A stretch of 29,540 bases of DNA from Actinomycetes bacterium (GCA_024227975.1 JAAETV010000028.1:1-29540), one strand, 5' to 3'. Counted from the first letter of the stretch, positions 1 through 8,170 are shown. Translations and numbers: made by a program. The notes: generated by a model not told the origin, from the sequence alone.

Positions 1-1301
1 AGACCGGCGACCCGACTCCCCTTCACCAGCACTGCGATCCCCTCACCTACTTCTCCCAGATCACCGAGAACCGACAGCACTTCGGCTCGGTCGCTGACAT
101 GCAAGGCCTCAGATCCGTAGGCCGGCGCACCGACGGCGATGAGCCGCACCCCCGCTTCAACCGCTTCGGAGGTGATAGCCAGATGCTCTCCCGGCCCTTC
201 CTCTCCCAGCTCAGCCATCTCGCCAACCACAGCAATCAGTTCGCTCGCCGGCAGCGCCACCAGGGACTGGAGGGCGGCCCGCATCGAGGTGGGGTTGGCG
301 TTATAGGCGTCGTTGATGACCAGCAATCCGCTCGGAGCCCGCACCACCTCCATCCGCCACGGTGAGAGCGAAGCCCCGGCCAGGCCAGCGACGGCATCGC
401 CCAGGTCGACCCCAACGGCAAGAGCCGCGGCCACCGCCCCCGCCGCGTTGAGGGCCATGTGCGCACCGGCCACACCCAGGGAAAGCTCAGCCGAGCCAGC
501 CGGAGTCTCCAACCGAAACATCGGCCGCAACAGGTCATCGAGCTCGATGCCGACCGCTCGAACATCTCCCCCTTCCAACCCGAAAGTCACGACCGTGGCT
601 GAGGTCTGGGCGGCCATGGCCGCAACCAGCGGATCGTCGGCATTGAGAACGGCAACCCCTTCCGAAGGAAGAGCCCGGACCAGTTCGGCCTTGGCCGCTG
701 CCACTCCCTCGATCGAGCCGAACAGCTCGGAGTGGGCCAACGCAACCATAGTTATCACCCCAACCGTTGGCATCACCGTCTCACACAGCTCAGCGATGTG
801 GCCAGCTCCCCGGGCCCCCATCTCGACGATGACGACCTCGACGTCGTCGGGGGCATTGGCCAGGGTGAGGGGCACCCCGAGCTCATTGTTGAACGACTTC
901 TCGCTGGCGTGGGTCACCCGTGACGTCTCACAGGCGGCCCGAATCAGATCCTTCATCGACGTCTTGCCGACACTGCCCGTAACCCCAATGACGGGACACG
1001 ACAGCCGACCCCGGGCAACCCGGCCCAAGGTGCTCAAACCGGCCATCGTGTCATCGACTTCGATGACGGTTGCCCCTTCAGCCCCTGCCACCAGGCCGAC
1101 CTCGCTCAGGTAGGCGGCTGCCCCGGCCTCGACTGCGGCGGGAACGAACTCATGACCATCACGCTCGGCTCGTATGGGCACGAACAAGTTGCCGCTGACA
1201 ACAGTCCGACTGTCAATCGACACCCCGTCGACGGTGACGTCGTCACCGGTCAACTGGCCACCGAGGTTGCTGCAAAGGTCCGTCGAACGAAAACGCACCA
1301 T
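1..1301 (-). CDS. murF: UDP-N-acetylmuramoyl-tripeptide--D-alanyl-D-alanine ligase (MurF), C-terminus cut by window edge
   Basis: MurF is the cytoplasmic ATP-dependent ligase that adds D-Ala-D-Ala to the UDP-MurNAc-tripeptide, the last amino-acid addition in peptidoglycan precursor synthesis. The minus-strand frame is open from an ATG at 1301 to the left edge, about 433 residues without the C-terminus. The N-terminal part contains GVSIDSRTV and GNLFVPI, typical of the substrate-binding domain of Mur ligases. A Walker-type loop GVTGSVGKTS follows with Lys at about residue 113. The central domain has VVVEMGARGAGHI and ALAHSELFGS, and NDAYNANPTSM marks the start of the C-terminal domain. The neighbour on the opposite strand is ddl, which makes the D-Ala-D-Ala substrate, so the pair is functionally coherent. 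I chose the start because the SDS/TDL-type N-terminus follows directly and ddl begins 45 bp away. No clear Shine-Dalgarno is visible. Confidence 0.93.
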   Translation of the reverse strand, partial: MVRFRSTDLCSNLGGQLTGDDVTVDGVSIDSRTVVSGNLFVPIRAERDGHEFVPAAVEAGAAAYLSEVGLVAGAEGATVIEVDDTMAGLSTLGRVARGRLSCPVIGVTGSVGKTSMKDLIRAACETSRVTHASEKSFNNELGVPLTLANAPDDVEVVIVEMGARGAGHIAELCETVMPTVGVITMVALAHSELFGSIEGVAAAKAELVRALPSEGVAVLNADDPLVAAMAAQTSATVVTFGLEGGDVRAVGIELDDLLRPMFRLETPAGSAELSLGVAGAHMALNAAGAVAAALAVGVDLGDAVAGLAGASLSPWRMEVVRAPSGLLVINDAYNANPTSMRAALQSLVALPASELIAVVGEMAELGEEGPGEHLAITSEAVEAGVRLIAVGAPAYGSEALHVSDRAEVLSVLGDLGEVGEGIAVLVKGSRVAG

Positions 1302-1334
1302 ACGGTTGTAGCCGAATACGACCGGCTGTGCGAT

Positions 1335-1340
1335 TACCCT
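1335..1340 (+). promoter_or_regulatory. Putative -10 element of a leaderless ddl transcript
   Basis: TACCCT fits TANNNT and ends six bases before the GTG at 1347. No Shine-Dalgarno is present, so transcription may begin at or next to the start codon. The same arrangement recurs at several genes in the window. Confidence 0.45.
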
Positions 1341-1346
1341 GACGCC

Positions 1347-2438
1347 GTGGTGTCTTCCCCTGGTCCCGTTCGCCTCATCGTTCTCTTCGGCGGCCAGTCG
1401 GCCGAACACGATGTCTCCTGCACGACAGCTGCCCATGTCCTCGCCGCTGTCGACCGTCAGCGCTATGAGGTAGAGGCGGTCGGCATCACCCGCTCCGGTG
1501 CCTTCGTCACCGCCGCCGATGCCATGGCCGCTCTGGCTGAGGGCACCCAACTCCCACCGGCACTGAGTCCCGAAGGGCCCTCGACCGACCTCGTTTCGTT
1601 GATGGCAGACGAGCGACCGACGAGCGACACCGTCGTACTCCCCCTCCTCCACGGCCCCCTGGGTGAAGATGGCACCGTGCAGGGGATGCTGGAGCTGGTC
1701 AATGTCGCCTATGTCGGTGCTGGGGTACTCGGCTCAGCTGTCACCATGGACAAGGTGATGGCCAAGACCGTCCTCGCGGCCAGCGGCATCCCCCAGACCA
1801 GGTGGATGAGCATGACTGAACCCGAGGCCGTTTCCAGCGAAGATCGGGTCGGAGCCAAGGTGGCCGCTGAGCTCGGGCTTCCCGTATTCGTCAAGCCAGC
1901 CAACATGGGCTCGTCGGTCGGCGTGTCCAAGGCCAGTACCGAGCAAGAGGTGAAGGTCGCCATCGAGAAGGCCCTGCGCTACGACGAATTGGTCGTGATC
2001 GAGGAGGCCGTCAACGCCCGCGAGATCGAGCTGTCGGTACTCGGCAATGCTGAGCTCGAGGTGTCGGTCCCTGGTGAGATCGTGCCGGCGGCCGACTTCT
2101 ACGACTACGAAGACAAGTATGTCGACGGCGCGGCCAAGCTGATCATCCCCGCTGAGCTTCCAGGCGGGGTGGCCGAGCAGATGACGACCCTGGCCGTCGC
2201 CGCCTACCGGGCCCTGCGGGTCGAAGGCATGGCCCGAGCCGACTTCCTATACGAAGAGGACGGCCGCGGTCCCCTTCTCAACGAGCTGAACACCATCCCC
2301 GGCTTCACTCCGATTTCGATGTACCCGAAGTTGTGGGAAGCGAGCGGTGTGTCCTACGCCGAACTGATTGACCGGCTCGTGACCCTGGCCCTGGAGCGCC
2401 ACGCCCGCCGCAGCACGAAACGCACCACCGACCACTAG
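1347..2438 (+). CDS. ddl: D-alanine--D-alanine ligase
   Basis: Ddl is an ATP-grasp ligase that joins two D-alanines to give the dipeptide used by MurF. The frame is open further upstream to an ATG at 1152, but that stretch runs through the murF N-terminus and is not Ddl-like. Homology begins with the strand VRLIVLFGGQSAEHDVS, so the tandem GTG codons at 1347 and 1350 are the likely starts, giving about 363 residues, the usual size. Family motifs are HGPLGEDGTVQG (His at about residue 102), VFVKPANMGSSVGV in the ATP-grasp fold, and ELNTIPGFTPISMYP near the C-terminus, which carries the metal and D-Ala binding residues. The gene is divergent from murF across a 45-bp gap that must hold both promoters. 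Which GTG is used is uncertain. Confidence 0.94.
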   Translation: MVSSPGPVRLIVLFGGQSAEHDVSCTTAAHVLAAVDRQRYEVEAVGITRSGAFVTAADAMAALAEGTQLPPALSPEGPSTDLVSLMADERPTSDTVVLPLLHGPLGEDGTVQGMLELVNVAYVGAGVLGSAVTMDKVMAKTVLAASGIPQTRWMSMTEPEAVSSEDRVGAKVAAELGLPVFVKPANMGSSVGVSKASTEQEVKVAIEKALRYDELVVIEEAVNAREIELSVLGNAELEVSVPGEIVPAADFYDYEDKYVDGAAKLIIPAELPGGVAEQMTTLAVAAYRALRVEGMARADFLYEEDGRGPLLNELNTIPGFTPISMYPKLWEASGVSYAELIDRLVTLALERHARRSTKRTTDH

Positions 2439-2440
2439 GT

Positions 2441-2455
2441 GTGCCCTCCGGGCAC
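2441..2455. terminator. Small hairpin between convergent ddl and tetR
   Basis: GTGCCC-TCC-GGGCAC forms a perfect 6-bp stem with a 3-nt loop, starting two bases after the ddl stop codon. There is no T-run. Its position between convergent genes suggests a factor-independent stop or a stabilising 3' end. Confidence 0.4.
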
Positions 2456-2515
2456 CTCGAGATTCTCGGGACGACAAGACTTGCCACAAGGTCATGAGTT
2501 GCAGGCCCCCAGGAT

Positions 2516-3109
2516 CTAGCCCGGTACGAGTGCGGCTTGCAGAAAGGCCAGCACGGTGCGCCGCAGCCGCGCCGCTACTCGCAGATCGAGGTCGAGTCCA
2601 ACTGCTCTCAACACCTCGACATCGCTCACCACCCCGGTAACGGCGGCGTAGGCCGAGACCAGCACGAGACGGGGATCGGAATGACGAAAGCGACCGTCGG
2701 CCATCCCTGCCTCCAACTCCCGAACGGCGGAGTCGACCATGGGTTGGATCAGCGAAATCACCCGTTGTGACTGCTCAGGTCCGAGCCGGCTCAGCTCCCT
2801 CAAGAGGCCCAACAACTCGGGTCGGGCTACGGCCAGGGCGAACGACGACCTCACCGTCGCCTCGACCCGCTCCCAACCTGGCTGACTGGTCCGGCTGGCC
2901 TCCTCCAAGACAGCCACCAACTCCTCAGCCCCGGCCGTCAGCACGGCGTCGACCAGACCCGACTTGGATCCGAAGTGATAGAGAATCGTCTGTTTGGTTA
3001 CACCCAACTGGCGAGCCAGATCGTCGAGCGAGGTACCGGCGACCCCCTTGTCAGCGAAGGCGACCGTCGCAACCGATATCGCCCTATGCTTGGTCCCTGC
3101 GCTGCTCAC
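2516..3109 (-). CDS. TetR/AcrR-family transcriptional regulator
   Basis: This is a 197-residue one-component repressor of the usual TetR length. The N-terminal helix-turn-helix is clear: residues about 8-50 contain ISVATVAFADKGVAGTSLDD and then LARQLGVTKQTILYHFGSK, the standard TetR DNA-binding signature. The rest is a helical ligand and dimerisation domain without a recognisable subfamily motif. It starts with GTG at 3109. TACCAT lies seven bases upstream, so the mRNA may be leaderless. It is divergent from the acyl reductase/LarA-like/PlsC gene set at 3163, with a palindrome in the 53-bp gap. That arrangement implies autoregulation and control of the lipid genes. By analogy with TetR proteins beside lipid genes the ligand could be an acyl-CoA, but the sequence does not show it. 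Confidence 0.9.
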   Translation of the reverse strand: MSSAGTKHRAISVATVAFADKGVAGTSLDDLARQLGVTKQTILYHFGSKSGLVDAVLTAGAEELVAVLEEASRTSQPGWERVEATVRSSFALAVARPELLGLLRELSRLGPEQSQRVISLIQPMVDSAVRELEAGMADGRFRHSDPRLVLVSAYAAVTGVVSDVEVLRAVGLDLDLRVAARLRRTVLAFLQAALVPG

Positions 3110-3110
3110 T

Positions 3111-3122
3111 TACCAAATGGTA
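3111..3122. promoter_or_regulatory. Putative TetR operator in the divergent promoter region
   Basis: TACCA-AA-TGGTA is an inverted repeat with 5-bp arms. On the minus strand its second arm supplies the TACCAT -10 hexamer of tetR (3122 to 3117), seven bases before the GTG start. On the plus strand it directly precedes TACGCT (3125-3130), a candidate -10 for the operon at 3163. A repressor bound here would block both promoters. Confidence 0.55.
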
Positions 3123-3162
3123 GATACGCTCCGACCCAGAAACCAGGGGGCTCGAGAATTCA

Positions 3163-5553
3163 ATGATTGCCGACCAACTAAGCGGGAAGCGCATCGCGGT
3201 CACCGGCTCGACCGGTTTCTTGGGCACCGCGCTGGTCGAGCGACTCATGCGGGCGGTCCCCGATTGTGAGATCGTGCTGCTGGTTCGCCCGGGCAAGCGA
3301 TCGACGCCAGCCCAGCGAGCCCGGCGCGAGATCTTCCGCAATAGCGCCTTCAGTCGGCTCCTCGACCAACAAGGCAAGGAGGCCTTCTGGGAAGGTGTCG
3401 AAGAGCGGGTGACCGTGATTGCGGGCGATGTCAGCACCGACGGTCTCGGCCTCGACGACGAGGGCCAGGCCATCATCGCCAGCTGCGACATCGTCATCCA
3501 CTCGGCTGCTACCGTCAGCTTCGATGCCCCCCTCGACGGCGCGGTAGAAGTCAACCTTCTGGGCCCGACCCGGATCGTCGAGACCCTTCACTCTCTCGAC
3601 GTTGCCCCCCACCTGGTCGCTGTGTCCACCTGCTACGTGGCGGGGAACAGGCGGGGTAATGCCCCCGAACAACTCCTGACGGAGAGCCCTTTCCACATCG
3701 ATGTCGACTGGCGGGCCGAGGTCACAGCTGCTCGCCGTGCCCGCAACGATTTCGACGGCGAATCCCGCTCGGCCGACCGTCTCCGAGAGTTCCGCCTCCG
3801 GGCTCGCAACGATCTGGGTGCCGCCGGCTCACCCTTGCTGGCGGCCAAAACCGAACAGCTCCGTCAACGGTGGGTCGACGAGCAACTGGTCGAAGCGGGC
3901 CGAGCCCGAGCCGCTTCCCTGGGCTGGCCCGACGCCTATGCATACACCAAGGCTCTCGGCGAGCGAGCCCTGGTCGAGTCCAAGGGCAACATCCCCGTCT
4001 CCATCGTTCGCCCCTCCATCATCGAGAGCGCATGGGCCGAGCCTTTCCCCGGTTGGATCAAGGGCTTCCGCATGGCCGAGCCCATCATCATCAGCTACGC
4101 CCGTGGCCTGCTCAAGGAGTTCCCGGGTGTGCCCGAAGGCGTCGTCGATGTGATTCCGGTCGATCTTGTCGTCGCCGCCTTGATCAATGTCGCGGCCCGT
4201 GGACCCCTCCCCCCGGCCGATGCCGCCAACGGCTCGGAGCGGAATGATGAGACCACAGATCGCGGCCCAAGGTCGGTGGACGTAACCCAGGTTGCATCGG
4301 GAACTCGGAACCCGCTGAAGTACCGACGTCTGGTCGATCTGACCAGCAAGTGGTTCACCGAACACCCCCTCTATGACGCCAAGGGTCAGCCCATCTCGGT
4401 CCCTGAGTGGTCGTTTCCGGGGCGAGGGGCCGTCGAGCGTCAGTTGGAACGGATCCAGAAGAACCTCGATCGCGCCGACCGGGGTCTGAAACTGCTCCCC
4501 CTCCGAGGCAAGCAAGCCCTGTTCAACGCCCAGCTCGAGGAGCAGAAGGAGCAGGTCGAGCGGGCCCTCGGCTATGTCAAGATCTACGGCTCCTACGCCG
4601 AGTGCGAGGCCCTCTACGGGGTCGAGAACCTCCTCGCCCTCAACGACGGCCTCGACCCGGCCGATGCCACGACTCTGGGCTGCGATCCTGGCGTGGTCAA
4701 CTGGGACACCTACGTGACCGAGGTTCATCTCCCCTCGATCGTCGAGCACGCCAGGGTCAAGACCAAGGGCGAAGCCAGCGACCCCGATGCCAGAGCCCGA
4801 CGGCTACGCAAGCGAGTCCTGGCCCCCGAGCGTCAGCTGGCCGCCTTCGACTTGGAGAACACGATCATCGCCTCCAACGTGGTGTTCAGCTATGCCTGGC
4901 TGGCCACCCGCCGCATGGGCCCGCGGGACCGGGCCCGCTTCACTCTCAAGACGGTGGCTGAGGCCCCCGCCCTGCTGGCCCTCGACCGGCGTGACCGCAC
5001 CGACTTCCTGCGCCACTTCTACCGCCGCTACGACGGGGCGTCGGTAGCCGAGATGGACCGCCTCGGCTCTGAACTGCTGGCCGATCACATCCTGACCAAG
5101 GCCTACCCGGCCGCCTTGCGCCGCGTCCGTGAGCACCGCCGGCTCGGCCACCGGACCCTTCTCATCACCGGCGCCCTCGATATCGTCATCAATCCCCTTC
5201 GGCCCCTGTTCGACGACGTGATCTGCGCCGAGATGTCCCAGCAAGCGGGCCGCTATACGGGCGAGCTACTCAACGTCCCTCCGACGGGCGAGGTCCGGGC
5301 CCAGGCCCTACGGGACTACGCCGATGCCAACGGCATCGACCTCGATGAGTCGATCGCCTACGCCGACTCATCTTCGGATCTACCCTTGTTGGAAGCTGTT
5401 GGCTTCCCGGTTGCTGTGAATCCCGAGACCCGGTTGGCCTCCCTCTCCATCAAGAGAGGTTGGCTGATGGAAAACTGGTCGAAGGCCGAAGGAAAGACCG
5501 ACAAGCTCCTTCCCTTCGCCCCCCTCCCAACCATGCGGCGGAGCCGCAGATGA
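3163..5553 (+). CDS. Fatty acyl-CoA reductase-like SDR fused to a C-terminal HAD-IB-type domain
   Basis: This is a 796-residue two-part protein. Residues 1 to about 530 are an extended short-chain dehydrogenase of the male-sterility/fatty acyl-CoA reductase type. The dinucleotide-binding loop GSTGFLG is at 15-21, CDIVIHSAATVSFD follows, and the catalytic pair is Y259-x3-K263 in YAYTKALGE. Such enzymes reduce acyl-CoA to aldehyde or alcohol with NAD(P)H. Residues from about 555 to the end are an HAD domain related to phosphoserine phosphatase: FDLENTII at 562-569, LLITGAL, and the acidic motif ADSSSDLPLLEAVG near 734-747. Motif I reads D563-L-E565 instead of D-x-D, so phosphatase activity is doubtful. 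The gene heads a likely three-gene operon under the divergent TetR. The only nearby purine-rich stretch, AGGGGG, lies 12 bases before the ATG. The family call is secure; the substrate is unknown. Confidence 0.85.
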   Translation: MIADQLSGKRIAVTGSTGFLGTALVERLMRAVPDCEIVLLVRPGKRSTPAQRARREIFRNSAFSRLLDQQGKEAFWEGVEERVTVIAGDVSTDGLGLDDEGQAIIASCDIVIHSAATVSFDAPLDGAVEVNLLGPTRIVETLHSLDVAPHLVAVSTCYVAGNRRGNAPEQLLTESPFHIDVDWRAEVTAARRARNDFDGESRSADRLREFRLRARNDLGAAGSPLLAAKTEQLRQRWVDEQLVEAGRARAASLGWPDAYAYTKALGERALVESKGNIPVSIVRPSIIESAWAEPFPGWIKGFRMAEPIIISYARGLLKEFPGVPEGVVDVIPVDLVVAALINVAARGPLPPADAANGSERNDETTDRGPRSVDVTQVASGTRNPLKYRRLVDLTSKWFTEHPLYDAKGQPISVPEWSFPGRGAVERQLERIQKNLDRADRGLKLLPLRGKQALFNAQLEEQKEQVERALGYVKIYGSYAECEALYGVENLLALNDGLDPADATTLGCDPGVVNWDTYVTEVHLPSIVEHARVKTKGEASDPDARARRLRKRVLAPERQLAAFDLENTIIASNVVFSYAWLATRRMGPRDRARFTLKTVAEAPALLALDRRDRTDFLRHFYRRYDGASVAEMDRLGSELLADHILTKAYPAALRRVREHRRLGHRTLLITGALDIVINPLRPLFDDVICAEMSQQAGRYTGELLNVPPTGEVRAQALRDYADANGIDLDESIAYADSSSDLPLLEAVGFPVAVNPETRLASLSIKRGWLMENWSKAEGKTDKLLPFAPLPTMRRSRR

Positions 5554-5628
5554 ACTGGGATATTGAACGATGACCGGCACCAGTCAGCCGACACCCGAGA
5601 GCCAAGCTAGTGAGAAAGTCCTTCCGAA

Positions 5629-7266
5629 ATGAGCAAGGCCAGAAGTAACCCTCGACCGGGTTTCGTTCTCGACGTAGATCGCCAGACCCCACCGATCTTG
5701 TTTCATCATGGTGAGGGCTTCCGGCTGGAAAAGCTGCCGGTGGGCCGAAGCCGCGTCATCTATCCCGGCGAGCCGCTGCGAGGGATCGACGATCCAGACG
5801 ATGCCATTCGTCAGGCGCTGCTGGAACCGATCGACGATGATCCGTTGCCCGCCCTTCTGACTCCGGGCATGAAGCTGACAATCGCCTTCGATGACCTGTC
5901 ACTCCCCCTCCCCCCGATGCAGCGACCAGACGTCCGCCAGCGGGTCATCGAAGCCGTGCTCGACCTGGCGGCCGCCGCCGGCGTCGACGATGTCCACATC
6001 ATCGCCGCATTGGCCCTCCACCGGCGGATGACCGAGTCCGAGCTTCGTCATGCCGTCGGTGATCGAGTCTACGAAGCGTTCTCCCCCGACGGCCTGCTCT
6101 ACAACCATGACGCCGAAGACCCCGATGGGATGGTCATCCTGGGCCAGACCGAGCATGGCGAATCGGTCCAGATGAACAAGCGAGCGGCTGAGTCAGACCT
6201 CGTCATCTACGTCAACATCAATCTGGTATCGATGGATGGAGGCTGGAAGAGCACGGCCACCGGCCTCGCCGGCTACGAGGGTGTCCGAGCCCATCACAAT
6301 GTCCACACCATGCGGCGCTCGACATCGTTCATGGACCAGGACAGCTCGGAGCTGCATCGTTCCAACTGGCGCCAGGGTGAGGTCATCAAGAACCACGGTC
6401 CTCGTATCTTCCAGGTCGAGACCACCCTCAATACGAACACCTTCGGCCACGAGGGCCCACTCGCCGTTCTTCAGAAGCGCGAGTGGGAGTGGTCGTTGAA
6501 GGATCGGGCCACCTTCGCCGCCATGCAGGCCGGCTTGAAACAGTTGTCGATCGGTGCGAGACGCAAGATCTTCCAATCATGGCGCTCCCCCTATGACATC
6601 ACTTCGGTCCAGGCCGGCGAGGTCGAGGCTGTACATCGCAAGACGACCGAGATGGTCTACCGCCAACATCTGGTGCCGGTAGAGGGCCAGACCGACATCG
6701 TGACGATGGGTCTCCCCTACCTCTGCCCCTACAACGTCAACTCGATCATGAACCCGATCCTGGTGATGGTGCAGGGTCTCGGCTATTTCTTCAATCTGTA
6801 CCGGGGCAAGCCAGTAGTTCGCCAAGGCGGGGTGTTGATCATGAGCCATCCCACGACGTGGGAGTTCAACCCCGTCCACCACCCGAGCTATATCGACTTC
6901 TTCGAGCAGGTCTTGGCTGAAACCACCGACCCGGCTGAGATCGAGCAACGCTACGAAAAACAGTACGCCGAAGACGAGTGGTATCGCCACCTGTACCGCA
7001 CCAGCTACGCCTACCACGGCGTCCATCCCTTCTACATGTGGTACTGGGGTGCTCACGCCATGGAGTACTTGGGCCAGGTCATCATCGTCGGCGGTGACCC
7101 TAGAGCGGTCAGACGACTCGGCTTCAAACCAGCATCGACCCTGCAAGATGGGTTGGAGATGGCCCAGGACACCGTCGGGTCGGCTCCGACCATCACCCAT
7201 CTCCACAACCCGCCGATCCTGATGGCCGACGTCTCGACCAGCGATCCAGGAACGGCCAAGGCCTGA
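5629..7266 (+). CDS. Divergent LarA-family (DUF2088) nickel-pincer nucleotide enzyme homologue
   Basis: A 545-residue protein whose architecture matches lactate racemase LarA, which interconverts lactate enantiomers using a covalently bound nickel-pincer nucleotide. Compared from memory with Lactobacillus LarA, D89 matches Asp72, H131 (ALALHRRMTESEL) matches catalytic His108, K207 (GGWKS) matches cofactor-bearing Lys184, and H223 (RAHHNVH) matches the nickel ligand His200. The H131-K207 and K207-H223 spacings (76 and 16) are identical to LarA. The C-terminal domain keeps YWGAHA and RRLGFKPASTLQDGLE. The partner catalytic His174 is replaced (I197), and substrate-side Arg75, Gln295 and Lys298 align with Leu92, Met374 and Ile377. 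A different, perhaps hydrophobic, substrate is therefore likely. It lies between the acyl reductase gene and a PlsC gene (1-bp gap). No cofactor-synthesis genes (larB/C/E) are in the window. A 20-codon ORF (5570-5632) overlaps its start as ATGA. The family call is strong; the function is unknown. Confidence 0.82.
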   Translation: MSKARSNPRPGFVLDVDRQTPPILFHHGEGFRLEKLPVGRSRVIYPGEPLRGIDDPDDAIRQALLEPIDDDPLPALLTPGMKLTIAFDDLSLPLPPMQRPDVRQRVIEAVLDLAAAAGVDDVHIIAALALHRRMTESELRHAVGDRVYEAFSPDGLLYNHDAEDPDGMVILGQTEHGESVQMNKRAAESDLVIYVNINLVSMDGGWKSTATGLAGYEGVRAHHNVHTMRRSTSFMDQDSSELHRSNWRQGEVIKNHGPRIFQVETTLNTNTFGHEGPLAVLQKREWEWSLKDRATFAAMQAGLKQLSIGARRKIFQSWRSPYDITSVQAGEVEAVHRKTTEMVYRQHLVPVEGQTDIVTMGLPYLCPYNVNSIMNPILVMVQGLGYFFNLYRGKPVVRQGGVLIMSHPTTWEFNPVHHPSYIDFFEQVLAETTDPAEIEQRYEKQYAEDEWYRHLYRTSYAYHGVHPFYMWYWGAHAMEYLGQVIIVGGDPRAVRRLGFKPASTLQDGLEMAQDTVGSAPTITHLHNPPILMADVSTSDPGTAKA

Positions 7267-7267
7267 C

Positions 7268-8161
7268 GTGCGCTGGCTCCGATTCATTACCGAGCCCCCT
7301 GCCACCCCGGCCGGTGTCGAGAAGGCCCATCGGACCCCGACCACTGGTGTCTACTACGACACTGAATGGGCCCACGGTTCGGCCGCCCGCTTCGTGCGGA
7401 CCGTTGGGGTCTACGGCTTCATGAAGCCTGCTATCCGGCTCTTCGGCTCACCCAAGGTGATCGGAGCCGACCGTCTGACCAACATCGACGGGCCAGTCAT
7501 CTTCGCCGCCAACCACCACTCGCACGCCGATACCTCTCTATTACTGGCCACCATCCCGACCCATCTGCGCCAAGATCTGGTCATCGCGGCCGGAGCCGAC
7601 TACTTCTTCCCCAACCGGCTGGCAGCGACAGTTTCGGCCCTGTTCATCGGGGCCATCCCCATCGAACGCAACCGGCTGTCGAAGCTCTCCATCGCCAACG
7701 CGCTCAAGACGCTGGAGAAGGGCCGGAACCTGCTGATCTTTCCCGAGGGGGGACGGAGCCCCGACGGCTGGGGCCGGGAGCATCGCCCCGGGGCGGCCTT
7801 TGTCTCCAAGCGGACGGGGGCGCCCGTGATCCCCGTCTACATCGAGGGGACAGGTCGCATCCTGCCCAAGGGCAAGAACTGGCCGACCAGGTCCCCGTGC
7901 GCCGTGGTCTTCGGCCCCCCACTTGGCATCGACAACGACGAAGACGCCAGGACCTTCGCCAAACGGATCGAAGGCCGAATCGGTGAATTGGCCGACGAGT
8001 TCAGTCATGGCTGGTGGGAGTCCCGCCGCCGCGCTCATCGTGATCAAACAGCCGTCATCACCGGCCCCGAAGCCGGGGCGTGGCGCCGCAAATGGGCCCT
8101 CGGCTCGAAGAAGCGCAACCAACCGTCACCTCCGGGCAGTCAGCGCTGGCCCAAGCTCTGA
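7268..8161 (+). CDS. PlsC-like 1-acyl-glycerol-phosphate acyltransferase family protein
   Basis: A 297-residue acyltransferase of the PlsC/LPLAT fold, which transfers an acyl group from acyl-CoA or acyl-ACP to a glycerolipid or other hydroxyl acceptor at the membrane. The catalytic H-x4-D motif is in NHHSHAD (H83, D88), and the acceptor-phosphate motif FPEGGRSPDG is at 158-167. GAAFVSKRTGAPVIPVYIEGT follows as in the family. No clear membrane-spanning helix is seen, which is common in this family. The GTG start at 7268 lies one base after the TGA of the LarA-like gene, so the two are almost certainly co-transcribed and translationally coupled. The basic C-terminal tail (SKKRNQPS) may contact phospholipid. 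The acceptor is unknown; context suggests it handles the product of the two upstream enzymes. Confidence 0.87.
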   Translation: MRWLRFITEPPATPAGVEKAHRTPTTGVYYDTEWAHGSAARFVRTVGVYGFMKPAIRLFGSPKVIGADRLTNIDGPVIFAANHHSHADTSLLLATIPTHLRQDLVIAAGADYFFPNRLAATVSALFIGAIPIERNRLSKLSIANALKTLEKGRNLLIFPEGGRSPDGWGREHRPGAAFVSKRTGAPVIPVYIEGTGRILPKGKNWPTRSPCAVVFGPPLGIDNDEDARTFAKRIEGRIGELADEFSHGWWESRRRAHRDQTAVITGPEAGAWRRKWALGSKKRNQPSPPGSQRWPKL

Positions 8162-8170
8162 AGCCCAGCC

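Noticed and set aside
313..1113. 266-codon plus-strand ORF opposite murF
   Set aside because: It is the antisense shadow of murF, which shows clear Mur ligase motifs on the minus strand. The product is Ser/Thr/Ala/Pro-rich without domain features.
1152..1346. Upstream in-frame extension of ddl
   Set aside because: It overlaps the murF coding start and is not Ddl-like. Homology starts after the GTG codons at 1347 and 1350.
3829..4749. 306-codon minus-strand ORF inside the acyl reductase gene
   Set aside because: Antisense shadow; Gly/Asp/Leu-rich composition and no family motif.
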